DNA from: Aedes albopictus | Taxonomy: Eukaryota > Arthropoda > Insecta > Diptera > Culicidae | Assembly: GCF_035046485.1 (NCBI RefSeq) | Contig: NC_085138.1 | Span: 88,833,228-88,897,227, forward strand | Reading direction: 5' to 3' | Length of the DNA: 64,000 nt | Shown here: positions 1 through 11,202 of the stretch, piece by piece | How the letters are laid out: each line of letters opens with the position of its first letter | Position numbering within the stretch: position 1 is the first letter of the stretch | Translations under genes and position numbers: made by a program | The notes under the pieces: generated by a model | The model's input: only the letters and a program-made list of their open reading frames with translations | The model's database searches: none | Told to the model about the DNA's origin: nothing

Positions 1-383
1 CAATTGCATTAATGGCATATTTTTTGAGGCAGAGACAACCAAACGAGCTGTCAACGCATACTGTTATGGAAATTATTGTACACATGACAACATGTACAAG
101 ACCATTTTTGTTCGAAAGAAAGTCTCAAAAATCTAGGTCGCAATATAGTTGCCACTGCCTGTTTAGACCACCATCGTATACGTATACCTACAGGTGGCAA
201 TATTCTTCAAACTCTCCCATTTTGGCACTTTTCTACTCTAAACTGCTACAAAAGGCCCAAAGAGAGGGTTTAAAGTGGATAAAGGCTTAACCATGTTCTG
301 CTCACTAAACTGTAATTTGATTCAGAAAAGAGTGGATAACTGACACTAATGACACTTTGACACGTATCTGTCAAAGGATAAGC
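1..383. other. Unassigned AT-rich DNA
   Basis: No gene, RNA or repeat could be supported here. Short open frames lack coding character and recognisable domains. Confidence 0.4.
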
Positions 384-768
384 ATTCGCCTTGACGGAGG
401 CTCTCTGAGAGAATAACGCTGTGCGTGAAAACAATTTTTTTAACATGGGAAAGGATAGGAGCTGCATTTTCAAATGCTTCTAATTCTTTATAGACATTTT
501 TTTAAGCAAAACGTTCTTAATGTTATCGAATGAGATTTTGATGCGCTATATTATAGACATAACATTGTGATTTAAAAACTTTTTGTCCAAAACCAGTTAT
601 AGTGTAGCTAATTGAAAGTATATTGCAAAACATTAACACTTTTTTCACTCTAAGGTCCCTAAAATATTTTAGAAGCATTTGAAAATGCAGCTCCTATCCT
701 TTCCCATGTTAAAAAAATTGTTTTCACGCACAGCGTAATTCTCTCAGAGAGCCTCCGTCAAGGCGAAT
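384..768. mobile_element. Foldback MITE with ~99-bp inverted arms
   Basis: Positions 384-482 are almost exactly repeated in reverse complement at 670-768, with a two-base difference near the GAATAACGC stretch. The 187-bp spacer is AT-rich and codes for nothing. Long near-identical arms with a short non-coding centre are typical of miniature foldback elements. The transposase family is not identifiable, and no clear target duplication was seen. Confidence 0.8.
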
Positions 769-1026
769 AACAGGGAGGAATTCAAAGGTACAAAACGAAT
801 AACACTCATTCGAGAATTGTGTACTTTTGAACTCAAATTTCACTCTCATCTCACTTTTCATTCGCTCTTTTGCCTACTTCGTTTCGGAGCAATTATTTGC
901 GCACCGTTCGAGTAACGTTCGCTCTTGGAGCACCAGTCTCTCATATCTCATATTGAGTAATTTGCGTTCTTTTTTTTACCTTATACTGATTGCTGGCGTT
1001 CGAGTGAGCGAGTTAGTTTTCCCAAC

Positions 1027-1071
1027 GAGACGAACCAGCCAAGGGCTGAAAGACACGTTTATAAAGACAAT
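1027..1071 (+). repeat. Retroposon 3' tail with conserved hairpin (copy 1)
   Basis: This contains GAGACGAACCAGCC followed by AAGGGCTGAAAGACAC and ATAAAGACA. The same module recurs at about 1223, 2649 and 16280, and on the minus strand at about 24456. CAGCC pairs with GGGCTG and GAGA normally pairs with TCTC, giving a small stem-loop. At 1223 it forms the 3' end of a tRNA-derived SINE, so this is probably a retroposon 3'-end fragment. Confidence 0.6.
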
Positions 1072-1095
1072 AGCAATGAATTTTCCCATTGTGGA

Positions 1096-1268
1096 GCGGA
1101 CCTGGTGTGATGGTTAGAACACTTGACTATCACGCCGAGGACCTGGGATCGAATCCCACTCCCGACAAACTCGCCAAATGTGAGTTCTTCCTTCGGAAGG
1201 AAAGTAAAGCGTAGGTCCCGAGATGAACTAGCCTAGGGCTAAAAATCTCGTTAATACAGATAAAAAAA
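1096..1268 (+). mobile_element. tRNA-derived SINE with hairpin tail
   Basis: A tRNA-like head shows a box A-like stretch at about 1103-1117 (TGGTGTGATGGTTAG) and a box B-like stretch at about 1145-1157 (GGGATCGAATCCC), the internal RNA polymerase III promoter layout. A tRNA-unrelated body follows, then the shared hairpin tail (GAGATGAACTAGCC, GGGCTAAAAATCTC) and an A-rich end. It carries no protein; such elements move using LINE enzymes that recognise the shared 3' tail. It is not a functional tRNA because the ends do not form an acceptor stem. Confidence 0.75.
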
Positions 1269-1439
1269 CCATGCTTGATGGAGGGGCTTTCTTTGTTAAT
1301 ACTGATAAAATTTCCGATAATGAGCATTTCAGTGAAAATTCAGTAGAGAATACCACATGAATCTCTGGAAGAAAGCACTTCCTTAGCTAATGTTATTCTA
1401 CAATTACGACTAGATTAGACTAGACATTTTCAAGTAGTA

Positions 1440-2090
1440 TTTCACAGGTCTTTCCAAGGAGTTTCAGGGGGAGTGTTTTTCAAAGGCGTCTCAGATGGTT
1501 TAAGAGGGGTTTTAGGGAGCTTCACGGGCTCTCTCGTGAATTTCGAGGGAGCTTCAGGGGGGGCTACAGAGGCGTTTCAATGCTCTTCAATGTGTTTAAA
1601 GAGCTTTCAGAGGTCTATTAGAGGACTTCTTAGGTTATCGGATTAACTTAAAAGGGGTTTCAAGGGGTTCTAGAAGAATTTCAGGGTGTTTCAAAAGGTT
1701 CAAAGGAGTTGTAGGAGGTTTCACACGGCATTTCAAAAGCTGTATAAGTTTCAGGGCGTTCCAAAAAGTGAAGAGAGATTTTAGAGGGTTTTACAGGCTC
1801 TCAAGTGAGTTTCACGGGTGTTTCAGAGGGCTTTCAGGGGGTTTTACAGGCGTTTCAGGGCTTTTATTGTTTTCTAGGACATTTCTGGGTGTTTCGCGAG
1901 GTTTCAGAGGGATTTTAGTGGGCTGCATTGGCTTTCATGAAGTTTCGGTGAGTTTCAAAGCGTTTCAGGAGTCTTTACATGATTTCATGGAGGTTTTAGG
2001 GGATTACACAAGCTTCCTGATGAGCTTCACGGGGATTTAAAAGGCATTTCAAAGCGGTTTCAAGAGCTTCAAGGCGTTACAGACCGATAG
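1440..2090. repeat. Degenerate GTTTCAGGGG-type tandem repeat
   Basis: A short motif of the form TTTCAGGGG/TTTCAGAGG recurs irregularly every ~15-25 bases. The open frame from 1768 is a product of this repeat, giving monotonous Phe/Ser/Gly text, and is not treated as a gene. Confidence 0.6.
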
Positions 2091-2648
2091 CGCTTGTAGA
2101 TGTGACGACCTATACTCGAGGGAGCTTCTCACCCCGGACCACTCCCCAAATCCCCTCAGCTCCACTTCCTCTTTCTTTCACCTGCACCAAGCTTATCCCA
2201 AATACTGTCAACGGTTCTGAATACAATCAGATGTTACCTTAACGAAGGCAGGAAAATTAATGTTTTGCCTTAATGGATTCTAATCATGGATCCAGTGTAT
2301 ATGGATGAATTCTTACAATATTGAAACTCTTGGATGAATCCATGGAAGAAACTCTTTCTAGAGGAATCTCTGTTGTAATTGCCTTGTTAAATTCCTAAAA
2401 AAAAATTTAAAAAAATAAATGCAGCAGTTTCAGAAACAATTACCTACACTAAAAAAACAAATGAAACGAAAGTCATAATCTGCTACCTTCCTGAATAATA
2501 AAGTGCTGATTCCGAAATCGTGCTCCAACAATTTTAAATAGAACAGTTTTTGAATTGTAGCTGAAAAACATTGTTCAAGAGCATGGAATTCAACAAAATA
2601 TAAATATCTTGAGTTTTAGAGAACCAATTAATTAAATATTTTTGCAAA
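2091..2648. other. Unassigned intergenic DNA
   Basis: AT-rich sequence between two repeat blocks. No coding, RNA or repeat feature could be supported. Confidence 0.4.
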
Positions 2649-2712
2649 GAGACGAACCAGCCAAGGGCTGAAAGTCTCTTTAATAAAGACAAATCAATCA
2701 ATCAATCATTTT
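2649..2712 (+). repeat. Retroposon 3' tail with hairpin and (AATC)n end (copy 3)
   Basis: The GAGACGAACCAGCC / AAGGGCTGAAAGTCTC stem-loop is followed by TTTAATAAAGAC and a short AATC microsatellite. A microsatellite after the hairpin is how many non-LTR retroposons end. No head or open frame lies upstream, so this is a severely 5'-truncated copy. Confidence 0.65.
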
Positions 2713-2814
2713 TTGCATGTAAATAGCTGAATATGATATCTTTTGATCATCTGAATATAGTTTTTTGTGTCAGATTGACGAATGTCATGTTAATAACAAG
2801 TTTATGATAGAGAA

Positions 2815-4135
2815 GTTCTAGAGCGATCTCTAGAGAAATTTGTGCAAAAATCCCCAAAGCAATCCTTGGAAGGTCTCTCATTTCTGGAGGAGTTCCTGGA
2901 AGAAGATTTTGAGAAACATCGAGACGAAGGTTTCAAAAAATCTCTGGAGGAATCACTAAAGCAATCCAGCTGGAAAAAAAATCACCTAGAACAACTTCTG
3001 GCGGAAATACTACTAGAAACTTTATAGGAACTCATGAAGTACTTCGTGATGAAATCTCTGGATGTGTATCTTTGAAAGAATTTCTTAGGAAATCTGTAAG
3101 TGATCCTTGAGAAATTCTTGGAAACCTATAATAATCCATAGATTACTTGTTAGGAGAAATTATTGGCGGAATCTACAAAGGAATTTCTGAAGATATTTCT
3201 GGAGGATTTCTATTTTTTTCGGAGATCCTCCGAAAGAACTACTAGAAGAGTTCTACGTGAAACCTTTGTAATAATTTCTAGCAAAATTTGTGAAAGGAAT
3301 TCTTAGTGAAATTTCTAGAAAAACAGTCTAGAGATGTCTCTGGAGGAATTCCCTGTCGAAATTCCTGAACAAAACAGGGATTATTTGGGGAAAACACTAA
3401 TGGAACTCCTGAAGAAAACTCCAAAACAAGTTTTCGGAATAACTCCTAGAGAAGTCGCCTTACAAAAAGACTATAGGAAGTTTTGGAGGAATTCCTGAAC
3501 GAATCTTTGGAAGAGTTCCTGGAGAAATCTTCACCAGGATTCCAGAGGGAATATTTGGATTAATTCTTAGAAGACTATTGATGCATAAATTGTGTGATAA
3601 AATTTCTGGAATAATTCAAGGAGAAATGGTTTGAAGTATTTCTGGAACAGTCACTGGAAGAAATCTTAGAGAAAAAACATATTAAGAATCCCTAGACGAA
3701 TTTGTGGCGAGACATTGATTGAATTCAAGGATTTTCCGACATATTTTCTCGTGAAATCGTTAGAATAACTCCTTGATGAATTCCTAGTTACTCAAAAAAT
3801 AATCGCGAGGAAAAAAATGAGGATTTTGTGGAGGATTTTCTGACAGAATTCCTAAATAATCCCAGGAGGATATTTTAAAATAAACTTTGGCAGAATTTCT
3901 AAAGAAATCCCTGGGAATGTCGTTTGGAGGAAGTTTTGAATTTCTGGATGAATATTATTTAAAATGTCAAGTGAGATTTACTTAGGGATTTTTCGGGGGA
4001 TCTCTGATGAAATTCGTGGCGGAAACTCTAGTGGCATTCCTGCAGGAATCTCCGCAGAATTTCCTGATTTTTCATACGAAAATTTGTTAAGGAAACTCGA
4101 GGGAATACCTACAGAAACATCTAGAGAATTTATAT
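2815..4135. repeat. Degenerate GAATTTCTGGAGGAATTCCTG-like satellite
   Basis: Motifs such as TTTCTGGAGGAATT, TTCCTGGAAGAA and TTCTAGAGAAAT recur at about 20-24 base spacing with heavy divergence. This is the old form of the sequence that makes the homogeneous 23-bp arrays beyond 39 kb. Translations are low-complexity Glu/Leu/Ser peptides with no domain. Confidence 0.7.
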
Positions 4136-4734
4136 CCTTTTTGTTTTTCTTCGTTCAGGTGAGGCCAATTCTTTCCAGGAGAATATGCGCGGCGTTTCCT
4201 GGACCCATAACCTGTCGGAACAGAGTAAAATTTATGCCTTCTGCGAAACAACGAGAACTCCGTTTCTCATCTAACACGCGACAGCAGTGTTGCAAGCGAC
4301 AAATCGTTGTTGTTTTTGCTGTTGCGCGGGAAACGCGCCAAAATTAAATGAAGATGACCTTGATCAAAAGCGTGAGATCGTGGCGGACAACAATTTTAGC
4401 GACGGCGACGATGACCCTGGTAACAACTAGCAAATGTTGGCAATGTCCTAAAATGTATGTAAACTATCCATCGTCGTCGGCGATACGGTCTAGCGCGCGG
4501 TGATTTTTGAACGTGAAGGACGCCGTCGGTAGCTGAGAGTCGGTAGCGATACTTTGCGCAGCGAAGTGGGAGCTAAAATTTGATAGATTGCAGACGGTAC
4601 GGCGGTGGCAACGCTAACGGTAACAATGGTGCTTACTGACAAGGTGGTGATAGTGTGATGCAGTGAATCAATGAAATTCTCACGCACAGTATCAAAGACG
4701 TGTCCTAAATTGAACAGATTATGACAAAGAGCGT
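4136..4734. other. Unassigned, moderately GC-rich DNA
   Basis: Base composition rises relative to the flanks, especially at 4360-4680, but no convincing exon, splice pair or RNA gene was found. It may be single-copy DNA. Confidence 0.35.
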
Positions 4735-4996
4735 GTACCGTCTACCCCCGTTGTTTTGACCGCATCTAATTTGAACACTTTAATTTGACCCCCGCTAACC
4801 TGCACATCGTTTAAACTAAAAATGGTTCAAACGTCATTCTACTCTTGGAACGGGGTTAAACGGAACGCAGAATCAAAACAAAACAGCAAAAAGGGTTACC
4901 ATCAGTGTGCCCACAGGGTTACTAGAAGATCAAATTAAATATGAATTCCGGTGGTTTGCATGAGTTGTCGTTCAAACCAACGAGGGTAGACGGTAC
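4735..4996. mobile_element. 262-bp MITE with ~26-bp terminal inverted repeats
   Basis: The left end reads GTACCGTCTACCCCCGTTG followed by TTTTGAC. The right end is its near reverse complement (GTTCAAACCAACGAG, then GGTAGACGGTAC). The interior is short and non-coding. The superfamily is undetermined. Confidence 0.75.
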
Positions 4997-5761
4997 TTCG
5001 GAAAGCTTTAAATTGTGATTTTCGAAGGTCAAATTTGATTATTCAGCCACAAATTGAAAAGAACACAAAAATCCACAAATGTTCAAGATTACGTCACGAT
5101 CTGTTGGGACAACCCATTATTGCCACGCTTTTTTTGTCGTTTGTATTGCGTCTCTCTTCTGCGGCTACTGTATTCACTGGCGTCATGCGATACAAAATAA
5201 ATTTGGCAAATGATCTGAATACTGACGACGTCCGCATGGTGGTAATCAATCCCAACTCGGGCCGCTCGTTTGACATCAGGGGTGAACGCGGTCAAGTTCA
5301 TGTGATTGATGAGGTTTAAAAGGTCGTTCGGTAAAATGAGCTATTCTTTTGATAGACATCGGTCAAGAGGTCTAAAATCATCGTCTCAGAATTTGTCAGT
5401 ATAACAGGATCACATTTTAAGAGAAGCTTTTACGGCCTATTCGCTGAGTTTGATGACCACCCGTAGTCGCCACGGCAGCTACCCTTACCTAAAGAACCAC
5501 TGAGATAACTGCTTTGGACTAACGTCAAAATCTACAGTCTATAAAGTGTTAAAGACCTTACATGTTTATGCTGGAATGGCGCCAACCACGTTAAATTTCA
5601 GGTTAGTATCGGGAAAGGGAGTAAATGATAGCGTAATCGCTTTCCAACAACACCGTATGTACCACCGCGTCTGAGCAAGTTCTAGTGGATGTCGGAGGGT
5701 CTGGGACAGGTTCACGTTGATGTGTGGATTGCCGCTTGGTAAGCGTAACATGATGGATTGA
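4997..5761. other. Unassigned DNA, possibly single-copy
   Basis: Overlapping short open frames occur on both strands around 5035-5320, but none has a recognisable domain or splice context. The sequence near 5739-5764 loosely resembles 5903-5920 (GCGTAA, ATGAT, GATTG), hinting at another old repeat. Confidence 0.3.
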
Positions 5762-5863
5762 GATAATCCGTGTTAGCGCTCAAAGAACACTAAGTTGAAG
5801 ATAGGCAGACCAAGTTCCAGTTGGAACGTCGAGCCAGAAAGAAGAAGAAGAAGATTATCCGTG
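5762..5863 (+). mobile_element. 5'-truncated SINE tail with target duplication
   Basis: The core at about 5773-5852 matches the 3' part of the SINE at 23006-23272: AACACTAAGTTGAAG, GGCAG, CCAAGTTCCAG, and a terminal (GAA)n run. It is flanked by GATAATCCGTG (5762-5772) and GATTATCCGTG (5853-5863), a 10/11 direct repeat fitting a target-site duplication. The tRNA-like head is missing. Confidence 0.75.
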
Positions 5864-6670
5864 AAGATGATCCGGCACAGTTCACAGGTTGTCGATTTGA
5901 AAGCGTAATATGATAGATTGGTGTGAATGGAGTGGAATGAATTTACAGCTTTCTGTAATCATATCAGAATTGATGGCCTGAGCAAGATTCTTCATGTATC
6001 AAAACACAGTCAAATGAATGATAAATCCACGATACGAAATCAACTCCAATCAAAGAGGCATTCGCTTGCTCACATTTCAACAGGCATCTCCCTCTTTCAA
6101 AACCGACGGCATCACCCCCCTTATTACAAAATAAGGAGCCTGCGCTATCATTTCGATTCCTCGCAAGCCCATGCTCTATAGTCGTCACGCTGCACCTCGA
6201 CTGCTGCGGCTTCTGGGTACTGACTGTGCTCACTCACTGAACAGGACGGCTTGAATACAAATTGAGCGATAATGCGATGAATACCGGCGGCCGCCATGCC
6301 GCCGGTGTCGGTCCGCGCTATCTGCTACCAGATTGCAGCCAGCCGGTCAAAATTGCACAGCACCGCCGGTGGATGGGCGTGAAAATGATGATTGGTTTTG
6401 CAGTGGAGAATAAAGGAAAGAATCACGAGAAAATCTGGTCCGCCCGGATCGGCTCAAGACATGATCGATGCCTGATGCGATGATGGTGATTGGTGGAGAC
6501 GTGGTCTGGAAATTCATTCGTTCGTTCATTCGCGGTGGTGGAAATAAAAAGAGGAGACTATGACATAATCCTTCCAGGTATTATTACTCAATTTGTGGAG
6601 ATGGGATCGTTCTTGTGACCACAGAATACAGAACAGATTCTAGGGGAATTGGTCTCCGTAAACAAATTTA
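5864..6670. other. Unassigned DNA, possibly single-copy
   Basis: No repeat hallmark. A GC-rich patch at about 6280-6340 contains GGCGGCCGCCATGCCGCCGG, but short open frames on both strands show no domain. Regulatory or exon content cannot be judged from sequence alone. Confidence 0.3.
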
Positions 6671-6674
6671 TATC

Positions 6675-7690
6675 GGACAGTAAAACATAAAAACCCTCAA
6701 ACAAATCGTCCAACAGTTACACAGCCGACAAACAACAAACAGATCCAAAAAATTGACAACAAACATAAGCCCACCTAAAAAAATACTAAACATAGACAAA
6801 AGGAACAAACGAGAAACAGTCGACGAACAGACGAAAAACAGATGCCATGCAGACGATAAACAGGCGACAAATCTACTACAAAAGAATAACAAAGAAGATG
6901 ACAAATGGACGAGAAAAAAAAATTAAACAAACAGGACACAGATGACGAATAAACCAAAATAAGACGGCAAGTAGTCGACAAACAGACCACCAAGAAGCGA
7001 TAAGCAGACGATAAATAGATCAGAAACAGTCGAAACTCAAACAACAATCATATGACAAAAGAAAGACAGCTAGATGACAAGCACACGCAAAATAAACGAT
7101 TAGCAACAAACAAATGACACACAAACGACAAATGAATCTCGAAATGAATGGCAGTTGGCAAGTAAGTAACAACAAACGAAAAACATGTGGCAAAGAACCG
7201 TTATGAAAAAGAAACTATAATCGGTTGAGAAATAGACAATTAGAAAGAGTCGATAAACAGACGACGAGTAGATGATGAACAAATGAAAAACGGAAGAAAG
7301 ATAAAAGACAATTAGATCACAAGCAGATGTCAAACAAATGAGAAGCAGTTGACAAATAGATGACGAGCCAGTGACAAGCACACCAAAAACAAACAAAAAG
7401 ACAAGAAAACAAATGACAAACAGGCGATAAACAGAGGACAAAACACAACAAATGGACGATAAACAGAAAACAAACATAAGACAAGAACAAACAGAAAACA
7501 AGTACAAAGAACGATAAACAAAGGACAAACAGACGCAAGCAGACGATAAATAGATGACAGATAAACGATAAACACGTGACAAACACACAACATATGGATG
7601 ACAAGCATGCGATAAACAAACGGCAAACAGAATACAAATAAAAGACCAGCATACAAAACTACAAACAGACAAGCATAACAATCGATAAAG
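6675..7690. repeat. 1-kb degenerate ~11-bp tandem repeat (CAGACGATAAA type)
   Basis: The plus strand is dominated by variants of GACAAACAGAC / GATAAACAGACGA repeating about every 11 bases, strongly purine-biased. On the minus strand this gives pseudo-peptides rich in Cys, Leu, Phe, Val and Ser that mimic membrane proteins. It is better read as a diverged minisatellite. Confidence 0.75.
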
Positions 7691-8695
7691 TGTTGCAACA
7701 ATCTTTTGGCCAATCTTGCACCGTATACCAAGTTTCCAAGAAGCCGCTTCCCATGATGGATTTTTTCATCTAGTTTTTTTTTTTCGCTTATGCCGATCAA
7801 GCAATGAAAAGAAAGACAGCTGCCTACAGAGCCATAACATAACAGAAGGGTTTGCTAAGCCTGCGAGCGAGTTGATTTTTCGGATTAAATCGACTTTCGT
7901 CCAACCCGAGTAGCCCATTCGGTGGATTTTGTCACCGTTCCAGCTCCGTATTGAAGAGGTATCTGATACTCTAGAAGAGTAATGATTCCTTCGAAGTGGC
8001 TGGTGCACTTTTGGAAAATAATTTATACGTTCCAGTCGAGGGGACACTGCGTCGTCATTAGGTGAAGCCAGCAGTTAATAGCAACCAGGCAGATGGTAAT
8101 TTATGTTCTCTTGGCAGCATCTACCTCGTTCTACTACTGCATGAGTACAATGTGGTCCGCAGTATTTGCGCATTTTTATGTCCCAAAACCGGCGGTGACC
8201 AACCATGGAAGGATGCCAAAATTCCCAGCGATAAACGCCAGGAATCGATTGGCTCGCTGCAAGACACCGAGATGATAGTGTGTTGCTTCTACGATAGTCT
8301 TTTTATGTAGTTGTGGAAATACTCCATCGAAAAGTTTGGTAGGAATCCATCCAAAAGCTATAAAAGTAAACCATCAAGAATTTTAAGAAAATTTCACCAA
8401 GAGTTCTCAAACCTTCATTGTTTTTTTTTTAATTCCATCAAATAATCTGATTTGACATCTGAAAAAAAAAACAAATTCTTTCAATATTTTAACAACAGTT
8501 CTGAGAGCATTGCATGCGAAATCCTTAAAAGATTGAACTTCATGGTTTTCCCATAAGTTCTTAAAGAAAATCGGGAAAGTTTATCCGAATATTCTTAAAA
8601 AAAACTCACCAATGGTTTAAAAAGGATTCCATCGGAATATTTTAGAAATTCAATTGGGACTTCTCAATGAATTTTGTAAAAAAAAAAATCTAAGA
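7691..8695. other. Unassigned DNA grading into weak degenerate satellite
   Basis: From 7691 to about 8320 nothing is recognised. From about 8330 weak ATTCCATC / TTCTTAAA type motifs suggest eroded satellite sequence. No gene supported. Confidence 0.35.
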
Positions 8696-8891
8696 CATGG
8701 TTTCCCAAACTGTGGGTCGCGATCCTCCAGAGGGGTCGCCGGCCTTCATCCAGCGGGTCGCGAGAGACAGTCGAATAATTACTGTAACAGACAACAAATG
8801 ATAACATTTCTATGGTGGGTCGCGAAAAGTACGTCTGCTGGCCAAAGGGGGTCGCGCACCTGAAAAGTTGGGAACCTAACCTGATCTAAGA
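8688..8891. mobile_element. hAT-type MITE with 8-bp target duplication
   Basis: The element spans about 8696-8883. It begins CATGGTTTCCCAAACTGTGG and ends AGTTGGGAACCTAACCTG, the usual 'GTTCCCAA...TTGGGAACC' ends of hAT-derived repeats, with GGGTCGCGA motifs internally. The 8-bp direct repeat ATCTAAGA at 8688-8695 and 8884-8891 is the target-site duplication length expected for hAT elements. No transposase is present. Confidence 0.85.
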
Positions 8892-9038
8892 GAAATCCAA
8901 CAGAAATTCGGGGAATTTTGAAGCCGAATTCGAAGAAATTCTTTGGGCATTGAAGGAGATTTTTATTGGATGTTTTTTAGATTACAAACGCGATTCTTGA
9001 ACAACAAAAAAAATGGGAGTAATGGAAGAGTTTCATTA

Positions 9039-9538
9039 NNNNNNNNNNNNNNNNNNNNNNNNNNNNNNNNNNNNNNNNNNNNNNNNNNNNNNNNNNNNNN
9101 NNNNNNNNNNNNNNNNNNNNNNNNNNNNNNNNNNNNNNNNNNNNNNNNNNNNNNNNNNNNNNNNNNNNNNNNNNNNNNNNNNNNNNNNNNNNNNNNNNNN
9201 NNNNNNNNNNNNNNNNNNNNNNNNNNNNNNNNNNNNNNNNNNNNNNNNNNNNNNNNNNNNNNNNNNNNNNNNNNNNNNNNNNNNNNNNNNNNNNNNNNNN
9301 NNNNNNNNNNNNNNNNNNNNNNNNNNNNNNNNNNNNNNNNNNNNNNNNNNNNNNNNNNNNNNNNNNNNNNNNNNNNNNNNNNNNNNNNNNNNNNNNNNNN
9401 NNNNNNNNNNNNNNNNNNNNNNNNNNNNNNNNNNNNNNNNNNNNNNNNNNNNNNNNNNNNNNNNNNNNNNNNNNNNNNNNNNNNNNNNNNNNNNNNNNNN
9501 NNNNNNNNNNNNNNNNNNNNNNNNNNNNNNNNNNNNNN
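9039..9538. other. Assembly gap, 500 N
   Basis: Exactly 500 undetermined bases, a conventional placeholder of unknown true size. Open frames drawn through it are meaningless. Confidence 0.99.
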
Positions 9539-10947
9539 CTGTTGCGATAAGGTGCGCTTACTATATTGGGGATAAATAAGGAACGATTGGAATGCGACTC
9601 CAATTGCAAACCCCAAAACAAACTGTTTTCGAAGAGATATTTCCTTTGTATAAAGCATTTTCACTCCCTCTTCGATCTACATCATATTCTTCTTCTCTCT
9701 TGCGGTCTATAACTTATGATCGTTCAAGGAAATGGATCCTTCCGGTGCACTTCCGATGTAATGAGGAACGATAACTTTTGGATGTCCGTGTTCTCAAACA
9801 AAATCAGCTGCAGCAATGTTTCCACCGGTGATTTCTTTAAAGGGAGGGAAAAAACGAATATGCAACACAGATGTTCAAAGATCTGCCATGTAAAAGAATG
9901 TGCTGTGAAATGCATAACATATCTTCCATACTCTTTGCTCGTAGCATTTACAGAGAATTTAAAAAGCGTTTTTATTGCTTCCGAGCGAAAACGTCTCAAG
10001 CAGTTGAAATGCTAATTGGCTTCTTTAGCGGTGTTTAGATAATCCCATATTCTGAATCTGCATGCCAAACTGAGCTGAAATCCAAATTTTCATGGATTTT
10101 GGTGCCCGGGAACCTATTCAAAAATCAATTTGAAGTTTGTATGGGAGCGATTTATCAAATCACCCCTCGTCGCATTTTGTACTGGGCGCAGCTGTGAACT
10201 GTTTGCCCAGCTGTCAAAAGGTGATTTCAAAAAATCTCTTTGCAATTAATTTTAGGTACCACAATAAAGTTCTAAAAATCTGAAAAAAAATCATAGTGGC
10301 TCAGAAAAAGGTGCTCTTTTATATAAAAACAAAAAATCGATACATTTTTCAAAATTTAAAAACTTAAACTCTTAGCTTTTGAGCAGCACAGTTATACTAA
10401 TTCAAAACAGCTATGCATTCGAACTGCTTATGCAGGGCAGCAAGCAGCACAAATGCTAATAACGGTCTGTTATACAGCTTATTCAAATGCTTAGTGGGTA
10501 CCTGGGTAGTTTTACTTGTTGATTGGTTGCTATGGCAACGGATGCCCAAGCACTGGGCCCACAACCTCTTGGGGAATTGAAATGAAAGAACAATCGACTT
10601 GTTTGATGGTCTAACAAGAACTGATCATTTATTTCTAGTTGACTACAATGTAATGTCATGGATGAATCTATAAAATCATTTTTTTAAATTCAGGGTCAGG
10701 TTTTGATTCTATGATGTTTGTCCCTAAGATTCCTCTAAAAATTGCACAATTGTATAAAAAAATAATGTAGTCATAAAATAGTGCAAAATATTTCAATAAA
10801 TTCTGTCCAGAATATTTTCCTATATTTCGTTAGAATTAATATTTTCTCCAGAGATTTTACTTAAACGATGACACAATACGTTTCTCGGTAAATTCTCCAA
10901 AATACTTTAGCAGAACAGTACAAGAATTTGCACTGACCATGACAAAT
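9539..10947. other. Unassigned AT-rich DNA
   Basis: No coding or RNA feature could be supported. It contains several A- and T-rich runs. Confidence 0.35.
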
Positions 10948-11202
10948 CAGGCCAAACATGTCTAAAGGTCCTATCTGCAGAAAAGCGACTCTCTTTGGTT
11001 TCCCTCTCTTTCGTTAATATCTCAGCTGTTCATTTGTTTTATGATTGCCTCCTCGCTTTGAACGATGATCAAAACAATCAACTTTTGATTTGTACTGTAA
11101 AAATAGTTGAAAAGTATACCATTACATTGCAATAATTGAAAGATAAAGTGAACAAAGAGAGCTTCTCAAATGCAGATAGAACCTATTGAAATGTTTGGCC
11201 TG
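10948..11202. mobile_element. 255-bp MITE with ~50-bp inverted ends
   Basis: The left end (CAGGCCAAACATGTCTAAAG, then GTCCTATCTGCAG and CTCTCTTTG) is mirrored at the right end (CAAAGAGAGC, TGCAGATAGAACC, ATGTTTGGCCTG) with a few substitutions. The centre codes for nothing. No certain target duplication was seen. Confidence 0.8.

Noticed and set aside
5035..5319. 94-codon frame with a hydrophobic stretch
   Set aside because: Overlapped by two minus-strand frames of similar length, with no domain or splice evidence; left unassigned.
7100..7800. Minus-strand Cys/Phe/Leu-rich frames resembling a multi-pass membrane protein
   Set aside because: They arise from the CAGACGATAAA minisatellite in three overlapping frames and have no independent coding evidence.
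8943..9664. Open frames of about 190-230 codons
   Set aside because: They run through the 500-N gap; almost all residues are undefined.
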